DNA from: Phycisphaerales bacterium
GTDB taxonomy: Bacteria; Planctomycetota; Phycisphaerae; UBA1845
DNA length: 64,000 nucleotides
Direction of reading: 5' to 3'
Assembly (NCBI GenBank): GCA_020852275.1
Contig: JADZBE010000039.1
Coordinates: 1-64,000, forward strand
Part shown: piece by piece, positions 43,349 through 52,236 of the stretch
How the letters are laid out: every line of letters starts with the position of its first letter
Numbering within the stretch: the stretch's first letter is position 1
Notes under the pieces: model-generated
The model's database searches: none
Seen by the model: the letters and a program-made list of their open reading frames with translations, nothing else
Told to the model about the DNA's origin: nothing
Translations under genes and position numbers: made by a program

Positions 43349-44892
43349 TCGACTTTGCGCGCGTGACCACTCCCCGGGGCGACGGCGAGGTGCTGCTGCT
43401 GCCGCCGCTGCAGGAGTGGCCGCGGCTCGTCGAGCAGAATCAGGCGACCCTCGCCGGATCGAGCCGTCGCGTGCTGGACCTTGAGCTCTCCGAAGTCCGC
43501 CGGCGCGCAAGGGCGTGCGTGAGGCATGATTCCTCGCGCCCGCTGATCGTGACCGGGCATCAGCCGGAGTTCATTCATGCAGGCGTTTGGGCGAAGCATA
43601 TTGCTGCCAGCGAGTTGGCGCTGCGCACCAGCGGCGCGGGACTGAACCTGATCGTGGATCACGATGTTCCGCGGGACTCGGAGCTGCGGATACCCCGGTT
43701 CGACGAGGGTGCATGGCGGGTGGAACCCGTCCGCGCCGTGCATGGTGAACCGGGAAGCGCGTACGAGTTTCTTCCCCCTCTCGGACCGGACGAGCTGACC
43801 CGGATGGAGCAGGCCGTGGCATCCGCGATGGGCGGGCGGTGGGGAAGCTCGCAGATGCCTGCGTTCTTCGAGGCGGCGCGCCGCTGCGGGGCGACTGCGG
43901 CTGCTGCAGACTTCGTGGATCAGATGACCGCCGGCCGCAAGGGGGTTGAGCGGCGCTTCGGCATCGACATGGCCGAAGTCAGGACCTCCGCGCTGCCTTG
44001 GCATCCGTTCGTGGCGGACGTGCTCCTCAGCGCCTCGCGCTTCGCCATCGAATACAACCGCGCCCTTGGCGAGTACCGTGCGCGACATCACGTCCGTGGT
44101 CGCGGCCGTCCGATGCCCGACCTGGCGTCCGACGCCGAGTGGCAGGAGGTTCCGCTATGGCTTTTGCGGAGGGGCAGACCGCGGCGAAGGTGCTTTGTGA
44201 AGGTCGAGGGGGATGCGCTTCGGTTGCGCGCCGAGGACGAGAATGTCGGGCGCCTGTCTGCGTCGCTTCTCGCGCGCTCCGCCACCTGCGCGATGGCGCT
44301 GGCGGAGCTGGGCGATTGGAGCCTGCGTCCAAAGGCGTTGGCGTTGACGTTGTGGGCGCGCCTCTTCTTGGCCGATTTCTTCATCCACGGGACAGGCGGA
44401 GCGAAGTACGATCGCATCACCGACGATCTGGTTCGAGCTTACTACGGGCTGACGCCTCCCGCGTACGCCTGTGTCTCGGCTACGCTGCGATACTGCGAGG
44501 CGGAGGGGGAAAAGGGCTCCGCCGAATCGGCGCGCGATGCGGGTCCCAGTCCGCGCGAGCTTCGCTTCAACCCGCAGCGATTCGTGAACGCCGGGGCGGA
44601 GGTCGCGCCGCTGCTGGCCCATCGAGCCGAGGCGATCCGCCAATCCGCCGATCTGCGCCGGTCCGCGCCGCGCGATCGATCCGCCCGAAGGCGCGCCTTT
44701 GAGCGGATCCGCCGCGCCAACGCCGAGCTGGCCGCCCAGTCCTCACATGTGGGAGGAACTCTCGATCAGACCACGTCGCAGCCGGAAGACTCTGGACGCG
44801 AGGCGCCGGCGGCCGCCGAACGCGAGTTCTTCTTCGCGCTCTTCGATGGATCGCGTCTCAGGAGGCTGATGGACTCAGTCGCCCTCGGCTGA
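43345..44892 (+). CDS. BshC-like protein, function unknown
   Basis: A protein of 515 residues. Near residue 68 it has PLIVTGHQPEFIHAGVWAKH, resembling the VVTGQQ...TGPLY..YK start of BshC, the cysteine-adding enzyme of bacillithiol synthesis. NLIVDHDVPRDSEL and FIHGTGGAKYDRITDDLVRAYYG follow in the order seen in that fold. True BshC works with BshA (GT4) and BshB, neither of which is here, and the TGHQPE variant differs, so the product is probably another small molecule or modification. Its start overlaps the GT2 stop by 4 bases. The last 100 residues are charged and variable. Confidence 0.75.
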   Translation: MIDFARVTTPRGDGEVLLLPPLQEWPRLVEQNQATLAGSSRRVLDLELSEVRRRARACVRHDSSRPLIVTGHQPEFIHAGVWAKHIAASELALRTSGAGLNLIVDHDVPRDSELRIPRFDEGAWRVEPVRAVHGEPGSAYEFLPPLGPDELTRMEQAVASAMGGRWGSSQMPAFFEAARRCGATAAAADFVDQMTAGRKGVERRFGIDMAEVRTSALPWHPFVADVLLSASRFAIEYNRALGEYRARHHVRGRGRPMPDLASDAEWQEVPLWLLRRGRPRRRCFVKVEGDALRLRAEDENVGRLSASLLARSATCAMALAELGDWSLRPKALALTLWARLFLADFFIHGTGGAKYDRITDDLVRAYYGLTPPAYACVSATLRYCEAEGEKGSAESARDAGPSPRELRFNPQRFVNAGAEVAPLLAHRAEAIRQSADLRRSAPRDRSARRRAFERIRRANAELAAQSSHVGGTLDQTTSQPEDSGREAPAAAEREFFFALFDGSRLRRLMDSVALG

Positions 44893-45256
44893 CGGCCTAG
44901 GCAAGCGCCGGTACGTTCACACGGAATGGTAACAGCCCGTGCAGAAAGTCCGCCGTCACGACGGTCCGGCATGTGAACCTTGGCATTCCTGCGGCGAATT
45001 ACCGGCTGGAAACCCGGTGCCCCAACCGGGATTGACTTTCACCACGCCCTGGTAAGCCTGGCGAGACAAGCCGGCTTCACTGAGTCGCTTGCCCCCTCCC
45101 AGCTCCAAGGAGAGGGGAAGGGGGGCTCCTGCTCGTCACCTGTGGACCCCTCAACCCCGGTCCTTGCGACTCCGACCGCGAATATGCTGTGAAACTTTAT
45201 TTTACGTTCCCCAGAATGAAATAACCGGATGTGCCGGTCGAAAACCTGTGGGGGGC
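44893..45256. other. Spacer with two dispersed repeat types
   Basis: Holds a reverse copy of the CCGGCTTTCCAGCCGG-type palindrome (44997-45030) and a CCCCCTCC...GGAGAGGGGAAGG block (45092-45128) like that at 1100-1220. No gene seen. Confidence 0.6.
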
Positions 45257-45285
45257 TTGCTTGCGCATGTGGGGTGGTGTATAGT
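45257..45285 (+). promoter_or_regulatory. Sigma-70-like promoter upstream of the sigma factor gene
   Basis: TTGCTT (45257-45262), a 17-base spacer, TATAGT (45280-45285), about 200 bases before the start codon. The long leader between it and 45489 includes the A-rich TGAAAAAATGCTAATTTATG and an inverted CGTGCGTATATACG near 45420. Confidence 0.5.
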
Positions 45286-45488
45286 TAAGTGGCTAAGCGT
45301 CCCCCCTGCTGGTTACGTCTCCCTCATAAGGTATCCCTGCGTCCGGCACGGGCGTCCAAAGGTGCGCGTCGCTGCGCGTCCGTGAAAAAATGCTAATTTA
45401 TGCGCACAGTCCTTGACGACGTGCGTATATACGGAAGGGGAGAGTGAAGGGGAGAGAGCGAGCGTTTGCTCATTGAGGAGCTCATGCC

Positions 45489-46484
45489 ATGTGTGCGCAA
45501 ATGTTGGACAGGAAGACCGATCTGCAATCGCGCGGCAGCGCGGTCGCAGGGTTGCCGCGTGCGCCGGTGCTTGCCCAGCTGTCGCGGGCCGATCGGGCGT
45601 TGCTGACGCAATGGCTCAGCCAGCCGGTCGATTACGTCCCAGACCCGACGTACTCCCGCCCCGGGGCGGAGCGGGAGCTGTTCGGCGTGAAGTCTGAATT
45701 TCCGGACCGGCGGATTCCGCGTTTCTACGAGCCGACCTCGGTGGTGGACAGCGAGTTCCACAACGGCGAGGTCGTGCGGCTCACGACGGCGCAGGAGCAG
45801 TTGGCGTTCAAGCGATACAACTACGCCCGCTACCGCTGCTCCCGGATCATCCACCGGGCGTCGGGCGGGAAGCTGACCAAGTCGGAGACGTGGCGCTTGA
45901 TCGCCTGGGCGGCGCGGTCGCTCGACGTGCGCAGCCAGATCGTGCGATTGAACATGCCGCTGGTGCTGGCGATGGCCAAGCGCACGCGGCTGACAAACAT
46001 CGACGTGAACGAAATGATCAGCGAAGGGAACATGGCGCTGCTGCGCAGCGTGGAGAAGTTCGACTGCGGGCGCGGGTTCAAGTTCAGCACGTACTCGTGC
46101 CGCGCGATCCTGAAGAGCTTCTCGCGCGTCGCCATGAAAACCAGCCGCTATCGCCACGTCTTTCCGACCGAGTTCGATCCGACGGTCGAGCAGAGCGATT
46201 TTCTTGACCGCAAGCGCGAGGGCGTGGAGATCGACTGCGTCGATGAGATCCGGCACATCCTGCTGGAGAACTCCGCGGGGCTGACGGATGTGGAGCGCAC
46301 GGTGATCGTTGAGCGTTTTTCCCTTAACCAGCCGCCGTCGGCGGAGGGCGAGTCGCATCGGCTCAAGACGCTCGAGCAGGTGGGCACCATCATCGGCGTC
46401 ACCAAGGAGCGCGTCCGGCAGATTCAGAACAAGGCGCTGGACAAGCTGAAGCTGGCGCTGATGGAGCAGTACCTGGCGGCGTAG
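45489..46484 (+). CDS. RNA polymerase sigma-70 family factor
   Basis: A protein of 331 residues. The N-terminal 140 residues are not recognised. Region 2 is clear: VRLNMPLVLAMAKRTRLTNI, VNEMISEGNMALLRSVEKFD, GFKFSTYSCRAILKSFSR (about 158-220). Region 4 is KTLEQVGTIIGVTKERVRQIQNKALDKLKLAL near the end. Region 3 is shortened: only about 45 residues separate regions 2 and 4. It is related to the SigA/RpoD group but is an alternative factor. GAGGAG precedes ATG 45489. No anti-sigma gene is adjacent. Confidence 0.92.
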   Translation: MCAQMLDRKTDLQSRGSAVAGLPRAPVLAQLSRADRALLTQWLSQPVDYVPDPTYSRPGAERELFGVKSEFPDRRIPRFYEPTSVVDSEFHNGEVVRLTTAQEQLAFKRYNYARYRCSRIIHRASGGKLTKSETWRLIAWAARSLDVRSQIVRLNMPLVLAMAKRTRLTNIDVNEMISEGNMALLRSVEKFDCGRGFKFSTYSCRAILKSFSRVAMKTSRYRHVFPTEFDPTVEQSDFLDRKREGVEIDCVDEIRHILLENSAGLTDVERTVIVERFSLNQPPSAEGESHRLKTLEQVGTIIGVTKERVRQIQNKALDKLKLALMEQYLAA

Positions 46485-46604
46485 CAGCGCGGGTCCGCCA
46501 AAACTCATCTTGAAGGCAACCACGCGGGCGGGCTTTCGCGGAAAGCTCGCTCGCGTTTTTCTTGCCCGGGCTACAATGCCTCCCGGCCGCCGGGGCGCAG
46601 CGCC

Positions 46605-47714
46605 ATGCCGAGCTTGGATCTCAACACAGCGGCAGAGAAACACGTAACGCGGGTCGTCATCGAACCCGGCGCTGCGGCGCGCGCCGGCTCATACGTCGAG
46701 CCGCTCCGCCCGTCCAAAGTGCTCCTCGTCAGCGAAACCACCGTCGCGCCGCTTTTGGCCGACAAGGTCCTCGCGTCGTTGCGTTCCGCGGGGCTTGACG
46801 CGGAGGGGGAATTCTTCTCCTCGGGTGAAGCCTCGAAGTCGCCGCAGGTGGTGGAGGTGATACATGGGCGGCTTGCGGCGATGGCGTTGGGGCGGGACGG
46901 CGTGATCGTCGCCCTCGGTGGGGGCGTGGTCAGCGATGTGGCGGGGTTCGCCGCGGCGACGTGGATGCGCGGGGTGCGGTTTGTCATCTGCCCGACGACG
47001 ATGGAGGCGATGCTCGATGCCTCGATCGGCGGTAAGACCGGGATCAATCTTCCTGCGGGAAAGAACCTCGTCGGCGCGTTTCACCATCCGTCGCTGGTGC
47101 TGATCGATCCGACCACGCTGAACACGCTCCCACCTCGCGACGTTCGCGCCGGGCTGGCGGAGTCGATCAAGCATGCGCTGGTGTTCGACGAGGCGTTCGT
47201 CGGGTGGCATGAGGCGAACGTCGAATGCGTGCTGAAGCTCGAACCTGGCGCGGTCACCGAGTTGATTCACCGCAACGTGCGGATCAAGGCGGACGTCGTC
47301 GCCGCGGACCCGTACGAGCGAACGGGCCGGCGGGCGCTGCTGAACTTCGGGCACACGATTGGTCACGCGCTCGAGGCCGAGTGCGGCTACGCGCTGCGGC
47401 ATGGCGAATGCGTGGCGATGGGGATGGCGGCGGCGCTGTCGCTTTCGGTCCGGTGCGCCGGGCTTGCGGCGGATCAGGCGCGGCGGGGAAGACAACTGAT
47501 CGAGGCGTTCGGGCTGCCCGTGAGGTGGTCGGCGTGCGTTGCGGCGTCGCAGCATATCGACCCGCACGCGCTGTTGGAGCGGACGCGGACGGACAAGAAG
47601 AATGCGGCCGGCCGGCGGCGGTTTGTGCTCGTTGAGGCCATCGGCCGGGCGAAGGTGGTTGACGACGTGGACGACGAGTCGTTGCAGGAGGCGATCCGCG
47701 AAGTGCTCACTTGA
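46605..47714 (+). CDS. aroB: 3-dehydroquinate synthase
   Basis: A protein of 369 residues. It has GEASKSPQVVEVIH, the NAD-binding VIVALGGGVVSDVAGFAAATWMRG, CPTTMEAMLDASIGGKTGIN, the metal-site region LAESIKHALVFDE, and LLNFGHTIGHALEAE with HGECVAMGM. It converts DAHP to 3-dehydroquinate, step two of the shikimate pathway. It stands alone downstream of the sigma factor gene (120-base gap). Confidence 0.96.
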   Translation: MPSLDLNTAAEKHVTRVVIEPGAAARAGSYVEPLRPSKVLLVSETTVAPLLADKVLASLRSAGLDAEGEFFSSGEASKSPQVVEVIHGRLAAMALGRDGVIVALGGGVVSDVAGFAAATWMRGVRFVICPTTMEAMLDASIGGKTGINLPAGKNLVGAFHHPSLVLIDPTTLNTLPPRDVRAGLAESIKHALVFDEAFVGWHEANVECVLKLEPGAVTELIHRNVRIKADVVAADPYERTGRRALLNFGHTIGHALEAECGYALRHGECVAMGMAAALSLSVRCAGLAADQARRGRQLIEAFGLPVRWSACVAASQHIDPHALLERTRTDKKNAAGRRRFVLVEAIGRAKVVDDVDDESLQEAIREVLT

Positions 47715-47768
47715 GTCGAGGATTTCCTGACTTTTTCTTCAAGACCGGCAGGGGCCGCTGCAACGCCG

Positions 47769-47873
47769 CGGCGGCGGGAATCCAGCCGAAGGACTGCGAG
47801 TCGACACGAATCCAGCCGTTTTCCGGGGCGGACGGGGGCCCCGCCTGCGCGGGGGTGACGGGATCCCTGCCTG
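47769..47873. repeat. REP-like element downstream of aroB
   Basis: A composite of GGCGGGAATCCAGCC, ACGAATCCAGCCG and CCCGCCTGCGCGGGGGTGAC, the same family and order as 6016-6122. It lies between the convergent aroB and aldehyde-dehydrogenase-like genes. Confidence 0.8.
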
Positions 47874-47897
47874 GTTGGGATCTCAACTACGGGCCGG

Positions 47898-49340
47898 TCA
47901 GGCCGCGCCTTCCATCTGAAACGCCCGCTGGCGGTAGAGGTGCTCGAAGAGGTTGCCCTCGTGCGGCTGGTTCCAGCTTATGCGCCAGGTTGGGATCGGG
48001 CCGAAGTTGAGGCGGTCGATGTTCGGAGAGGCCATGAGGCGCCCGCGGAAGACGGGCTCGTCGGTGATGGCCGTGACGATGAGTGACGAACCGATGGCAC
48101 TGGGCATCTCCACCGTCGGGCACTCGACGACCGACGCGAAGGGAAAGAGGAACTCGCGGTTGGCCAGGGGATGCTCGCGGTCGTCGCAGCGCACCACCGT
48201 CGGCAACAGCCACGCGCAACGGCCCTGTCGGACGAGGCGGTTCGAGCCGGCACGCCTTGAATCACCGCCGCGGAGGCGCTGGGTGACGTCTTCCGCTCCG
48301 GGCACGAGCAGGTCGTGGTCGATGACGGCGCTGATGCGCTCGGCCATCGCGGGATTGGCGAACGCGGCGACGCGGGCCTCGGCGTGATCCGCGGGCAGCG
48401 CCGGGATGGAGGCGAAGCGCGCAGCGAGCGCCTCGGCGATCTCAGCGCCGTGGCGCGGCGTCCACACCCCCGAGGCGTTGATGCACGACCGCCCGCAGTT
48501 GGCTTCGATCGACGAGGCGATCACGTCGAGGTATTTCGGCCAGTCGTCGGCCGCGTCGTCGCCGAGGAGGATCTTGCTGAAGCCGGGACCGTGGACTTCG
48601 ACGCGCGGGTTGTGGTGCCACGGGCGCGTCGTGGCGGCGTCGCCGAAAATCATGGCGCGGTCCGCGAGGCGCATCAGTTCGCCGGCGCCTGCGTGATCCG
48701 TGGGATAGAAGCCGAACGCTTCGCGCGGCACGCCCGCCGCCGCCAGCGCCTCGATCACCCGAAACGGCGTCCATGGTTCCTCGCGCCCGGGCTTGAGCAC
48801 GATCGGCGCTTTCAGCGGAATGGCCGGGATCCACAGCGAATGCACGCCCGGCGAATTGCTGGGCAGCACCGCGCCGAGGATACGCCCCTCGCGGAAGAAG
48901 CTCACGGTGCGTCCTTCGAGCTTGCCGAATCCGCGGTCAAGAATGGACAGATCCAGCCCTCGCGTCAGACCCGCGAGCACGTCCTCGATCTCGCGCAGCA
49001 CATAGGCGATCTTCTCGGCGTTCGACCGGCAGTACGAGATGGGCATGCCCGTCGTGGCCGAGAGCGAAGCGACGTACTCATCGAACGACTGGTTCGCATC
49101 GCCTAGCGGAAGCCGCGCCGACAGGAACAAGTCCGCGGCTTTTCGAGACATGGCGGTCAGTTCAGCGATCGGGATACGCTCCAGGACGGTTGCATCCAGG
49201 CGGCGCATGTCGCGGCCGATCAGACCGCTGTTGGCGAGGCTCAGTTCCGCAACCGGCTCGCCGGTGGCATGGTGGAGCAGCATGGCGGTCTCAACGCTGA
49301 GATAGGGTTTCCCGTGCCTGAGGATTGGGATGTGAATCAT
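47898..49340 (-). CDS. Aldehyde dehydrogenase superfamily protein
   Basis: A protein of 480 residues. It has VLPSNSPGVHSLWIPAIPLKAPIVLKPG (cofactor-binding region), a second Rossmann element around RAMIFGDAATTR, and a catalytic-Cys region EANCGRSCINASGVW. It ends with PTWRISWNQPHEGNLFEHLYRQRAF. The typical ALDH Glu/Gly spacing (ELGG) is not obvious, so it is a divergent member, perhaps acting on an acyl-CoA or acyl-phosphate. ATG 49340 is used with AAGGG upstream. It is not in an operon. Confidence 0.82.
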   Translation of the reverse strand: MIHIPILRHGKPYLSVETAMLLHHATGEPVAELSLANSGLIGRDMRRLDATVLERIPIAELTAMSRKAADLFLSARLPLGDANQSFDEYVASLSATTGMPISYCRSNAEKIAYVLREIEDVLAGLTRGLDLSILDRGFGKLEGRTVSFFREGRILGAVLPSNSPGVHSLWIPAIPLKAPIVLKPGREEPWTPFRVIEALAAAGVPREAFGFYPTDHAGAGELMRLADRAMIFGDAATTRPWHHNPRVEVHGPGFSKILLGDDAADDWPKYLDVIASSIEANCGRSCINASGVWTPRHGAEIAEALAARFASIPALPADHAEARVAAFANPAMAERISAVIDHDLLVPGAEDVTQRLRGGDSRRAGSNRLVRQGRCAWLLPTVVRCDDREHPLANREFLFPFASVVECPTVEMPSAIGSSLIVTAITDEPVFRGRLMASPNIDRLNFGPIPTWRISWNQPHEGNLFEHLYRQRAFQMEGAA

Positions 49341-49566
49341 GCGCCCTTGGATAACGCACATCGCACCAGAGTTCAACGGGGGCCAATGCGATCCAGCCGA
49401 AGGGGTCCGAATGCAATCTTCGTCTGCGCAGACACTTAAACTCCGGCACCGACATTACCGCCGACCCGGAAACTGTTTGCGTTACCGGGGCGCGGGCGGA
49501 TCATTAGAACTTGGAGGACAGCGATGACGATTCGGATTGATGCCTCAAAAAAAATCGTTGACTTGC

Positions 49567-49594
49567 TTGCATCCCGCTGGGGGTGGGGTATACT
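49567..49594 (+). promoter_or_regulatory. Sigma-70-like promoter in the spacer before the GT9 gene
   Basis: TTGCAT (49567-49572), a 16-base spacer, TATACT (49589-49594). An alternative -35 TTGACT lies 8 bases upstream. Transcription would begin near 49601, 265 bases before the GT9 gene. Confidence 0.5.
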
Positions 49595-49600
49595 TCTACT

Positions 49601-49678
49601 AGACGGACCTTAGGCGCCTCGATCCTGGGGGGCACGGTGCTGAAAAGCATCGGCAGGCGGGGCGCCTCCTTTTATGCG
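49601..49678 (+). ncRNA. Candidate structured leader or small RNA
   Basis: Directly after the promoter, AGGCGCC (49612-49618) and GGCGCCT near 49662-49668 close a structure with an inner GGTGC/GCATC hairpin. It is followed by CCTTTTATG, a weak terminator-like end. It could be an attenuating leader or short RNA; no known riboswitch was recognised. Confidence 0.3.
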
Positions 49679-49740
49679 CCAACCTTCGCCGACTTTCGTT
49701 CCACCCTCCTCCGGTTGCTTCCGCGCTCAGCGTCGCGATT

Positions 49741-49789
49741 CGTGCATCGTGCATCGTGCATCGTGCTTCGTGCTTCGTGCATCGTGCGA
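49741..49789. repeat. 7-base tandem repeat CGTGCAT/CGTGCTT, seven units
   Basis: Units CGTGCAT x3, CGTGCTT x2, CGTGCAT, CGTGCGA. It lies 77 bases upstream of the GT9 start, in the predicted leader. Confidence 0.92.
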
Positions 49790-49865
49790 AGTACGTCGTA
49801 CGATATGCGTCGCGGTGATGCTTTGACCGCTGCCGCGCTCCGCGTACCGTTACGTTCCTGTAGAT

Positions 49866-51008
49866 TTGGCCCAGCGGCGAGTCAGCTTTGGCAAATCGGA
49901 CGCCGTGCGCGACCTGTCCAAGATAACGTTCGAGCGCATCCTCCTGGTGAAACCCAGCTCGCTGGGAGACGTGGTTCATGCGCTGCCCGCCTTGCACGGC
50001 TTGCGCATGCGCTACCCGGCGGCGCGCATCGACTGGCTGATCGCTCCGCCGTTTGCGCCGCTGGTTGACGGACATCCCGACCTCAGCGAGGTCGTGCTCT
50101 TCGACCGGCGTCAGTATGGAGCGATCGGCCGCCGGTTAGGTGCGACGCGGGATTTTCTGCGGTTTTTGCGGGAGCTGCGCCGTCGCCGATATGATCTGGT
50201 GATCGACCTTCAAGGGCTGTTCCGCAGCGGTTTTCTGGCGCGGGCCACGGGCGCGCCGGTGCGCCTCGGCTTTCGCAACGGGCGGGAGGGATCGCCGGTG
50301 TTCTACACCGACCTGATCGAGGTTCCCGACCCCGACGCACACGCCGTGGATAGAAACATGCTCGTCGCGGGTCGGCTGGGCTTCGCGGAGGCGCGGGTGC
50401 ATTTCGATCTCGCTTTGACTCCGGCCGAGCGGGATGACGCGAAGCGGCTGCTCAGCGCAGCAGGCATTGCCCCGGGACTGCCCGTCGTGGCGGTGTTTCC
50501 GGGCGCGCGGTGGGAGACGAAGCTGTGGCCCGGGGAGCGGTTCGCAGCCGCGGTGGATCAACTGGTCCAAGCCGGGCTTGCCGTGGTTCTGCTGGGGGGT
50601 CGGGAGGAGACGGATCGGTGCCAGTTCATTGGGCGGCGGTGTGCCAGGCCGGTCGTCAATCTGGTAGGGCGAACCACCGTCCGGCAACTCGCGGCCGTGA
50701 TCGCGTGCTGCGACGTGGTGTTTTGTCAGGACTCCGCTCCGATGCACCTGGCGGTAGCGCTGGATCGACCGCTGGTGTGTTTGACCGGTCCGACGAACCC
50801 CGCCCGAACGGGTCCGTATCAGCGTGGCGCGGATGTAGTGCGGCTGTCGCTGGATTGCTCGCCGTGCTACTACCGGAGGCTGAGTCAGTGTCCGCATGGA
50901 CACAAGTGCATGGAGGAACTGGCCGTGGAACAGGTGGTGGAGGCCGTGCTGCAACGGGCAAGCGCCGCGCGCACGCTGATTAGCCGTGCCGTAACGACCG
51001 ATATATGA
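49866..51008 (+). CDS. GT9 (heptosyltransferase-like) glycosyltransferase
   Basis: A protein of 380 residues (TTG start; GTG 49905 is an equally likely start, close to the conserved ILLVKPSSLGDVVHALPAL). The C-terminal half has VVAVFPGARWETKLWPGERFAA, LVGRTTVRQLAAVIACCDVV and DSAPMHLAVALDRPLVCLTGPTNP, the ADP-heptose/nucleotide-sugar binding pattern of GT9. A terminal Cys-containing SPCYYRRLSQCPHGHKCMEEL is also common in heptosyltransferases. It probably extends an envelope polysaccharide core. Confidence 0.9.
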   Translation: MAQRRVSFGKSDAVRDLSKITFERILLVKPSSLGDVVHALPALHGLRMRYPAARIDWLIAPPFAPLVDGHPDLSEVVLFDRRQYGAIGRRLGATRDFLRFLRELRRRRYDLVIDLQGLFRSGFLARATGAPVRLGFRNGREGSPVFYTDLIEVPDPDAHAVDRNMLVAGRLGFAEARVHFDLALTPAERDDAKRLLSAAGIAPGLPVVAVFPGARWETKLWPGERFAAAVDQLVQAGLAVVLLGGREETDRCQFIGRRCARPVVNLVGRTTVRQLAAVIACCDVVFCQDSAPMHLAVALDRPLVCLTGPTNPARTGPYQRGADVVRLSLDCSPCYYRRLSQCPHGHKCMEELAVEQVVEAVLQRASAARTLISRAVTTDI

Positions 51009-51229
51009 AGCCGTCGGGGGTGCAGTCGGGAGACTCGGGCCGGCGTGCGAGCCGGATCGAACGGGGGCCCGCGGCGGGCTGGGATCCACTGAAATGCCCG
51101 CATTGCAGCGGCGACGCGCCGCCCAAACATGCACCCTGGGTCGAGCGACCCGTAGATAAAAACTCGACGGCACACTAGACTACTACGGCCCGCGTGACTT
51201 CGGTTGACAACTGATTCGAAACTGGAACC

Positions 51230-51832
51230 TTGACTGCCGCCTTCAAAGCACGAGCACGCAAGTTTTTGTTCCACAATGTGTTGCACGCGGACGACACCCC
51301 GCATCAGATCGCGTTGGGCGTCGCCGTCGGCACGTGGGTGGCGTTCCTGCCGCTCATCGGCATCCAGACCATCCTGTCGGTTTCGCTGGCAGCGGCGCTG
51401 CGCGCCAACAAGGCGGTGTGTTTTCCCATCGTCTGGATCACCAACCCCCTGACTGCGGCCCCCATTTACGGCACGTTCTGGAAACTCGGCTCGTGGCTGA
51501 CCGGCTCCAAGGACCACCAGGCGTATCACCGGTTTATCCTGGCCGTCCATCATGACGGAGGACTGGGGAAGTTGCTCGATCCGGTCTTCTGGACCGAACT
51601 GTTCAACCTGCTGATCAGCATCGGGAAGGACCTGTGGATCGGGTCGTTCGTGGCGGCCACGGTGCTTGCCCTGCTCGGTTATTTCGCCAGCTTGTGGGCG
51701 GTCTCGGACTACCGGCAGCGCTTCCGGGCGCAGCGATCGAAGCTCCGACGGGAGCGGCGGCTTCTGAGGCCACGGCGTGCACCCCGCAGCGGGAGGGTCG
51801 TCAGCAATCCCGTTCCAGCGGCGAAGCCGTAG
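51230..51832 (+). CDS. DUF2062 membrane protein
   Basis: A protein of 200 residues. Amphipathic start, then DDTPHQIALGVAVGTWVAFLPLIGIQTILSV and NKAVCFPIVWITNPLTAAPIYGTFWKLG, both diagnostic of DUF2062. Two or three further helices and a basic Arg-rich C-terminus follow. The family is a small inner-membrane protein sometimes fused to glycosyltransferases; the function is unknown. The start is TTG 51230 and no better codon is nearby. It follows the GT9 gene by 220 bases. Confidence 0.85.
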   Translation: MTAAFKARARKFLFHNVLHADDTPHQIALGVAVGTWVAFLPLIGIQTILSVSLAAALRANKAVCFPIVWITNPLTAAPIYGTFWKLGSWLTGSKDHQAYHRFILAVHHDGGLGKLLDPVFWTELFNLLISIGKDLWIGSFVAATVLALLGYFASLWAVSDYRQRFRAQRSKLRRERRLLRPRRAPRSGRVVSNPVPAAKP

Positions 51833-51890
51833 CAGTCCGGGTCCGCGCAAGCAATCTGCCCGCGTTCATGGGCTCACCTGACTGGGGAGA

Positions 51891-51961
51891 CCCTCACTTG
51901 CGCTTCGGGTTCTGAAGCGGCGAGAAGGGCAGGCGAGTCCGGACCCGAAGCGCAAGCGAGG
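51891..51961. repeat. CTTGCGCTTCGGGTTC inverted repeat pair
   Basis: TCACTTGCGCTTCGGGTTC (51894-51912) and GGACCCGAAGCGCAAGCGAG (51941-51960) face each other across 28 bases. The same unit occurs at 62881-62902 (reverse), 62931-62952 (variant) and 63013-63034 (forward). Confidence 0.85.
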
Positions 51962-52149
51962 TCGGCGTGCGGCTGGGAGGCTTTCGGCAGTGAACCCTCG
52001 CCCAGGACCGCAACAGTGTGCCCGGGCATCCGGGCGGACATGCAGATACCCTGAACCGTCCCAGTCGCCTCAGCGTCGGCGCGGCTTGACAAGGCTCGGA
52101 ACCCGCCGTTAGCGTGCGGGTCTTTCCGATGGGCGATCGGTCGGTCCCG

Positions 52150-52236
52150 ACCGGCGACTGCGGAAGGGACGATCGCAACCGGCGACTGCGGTGCGGGAGG
52201 ATTGCGACCGGCGACCACGGGGCAGGGAGATTGCGG
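52150..52236. repeat. 28-base imperfect tandem repeat (ACCGGCGACTGCGG)
   Basis: Three units with cores at 52150, 52178 and 52207, plus a partial GATTGCGG just before the ATG of the next gene. It overlaps that gene's ribosome site (GGGAGATTGCGG). Confidence 0.85.
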
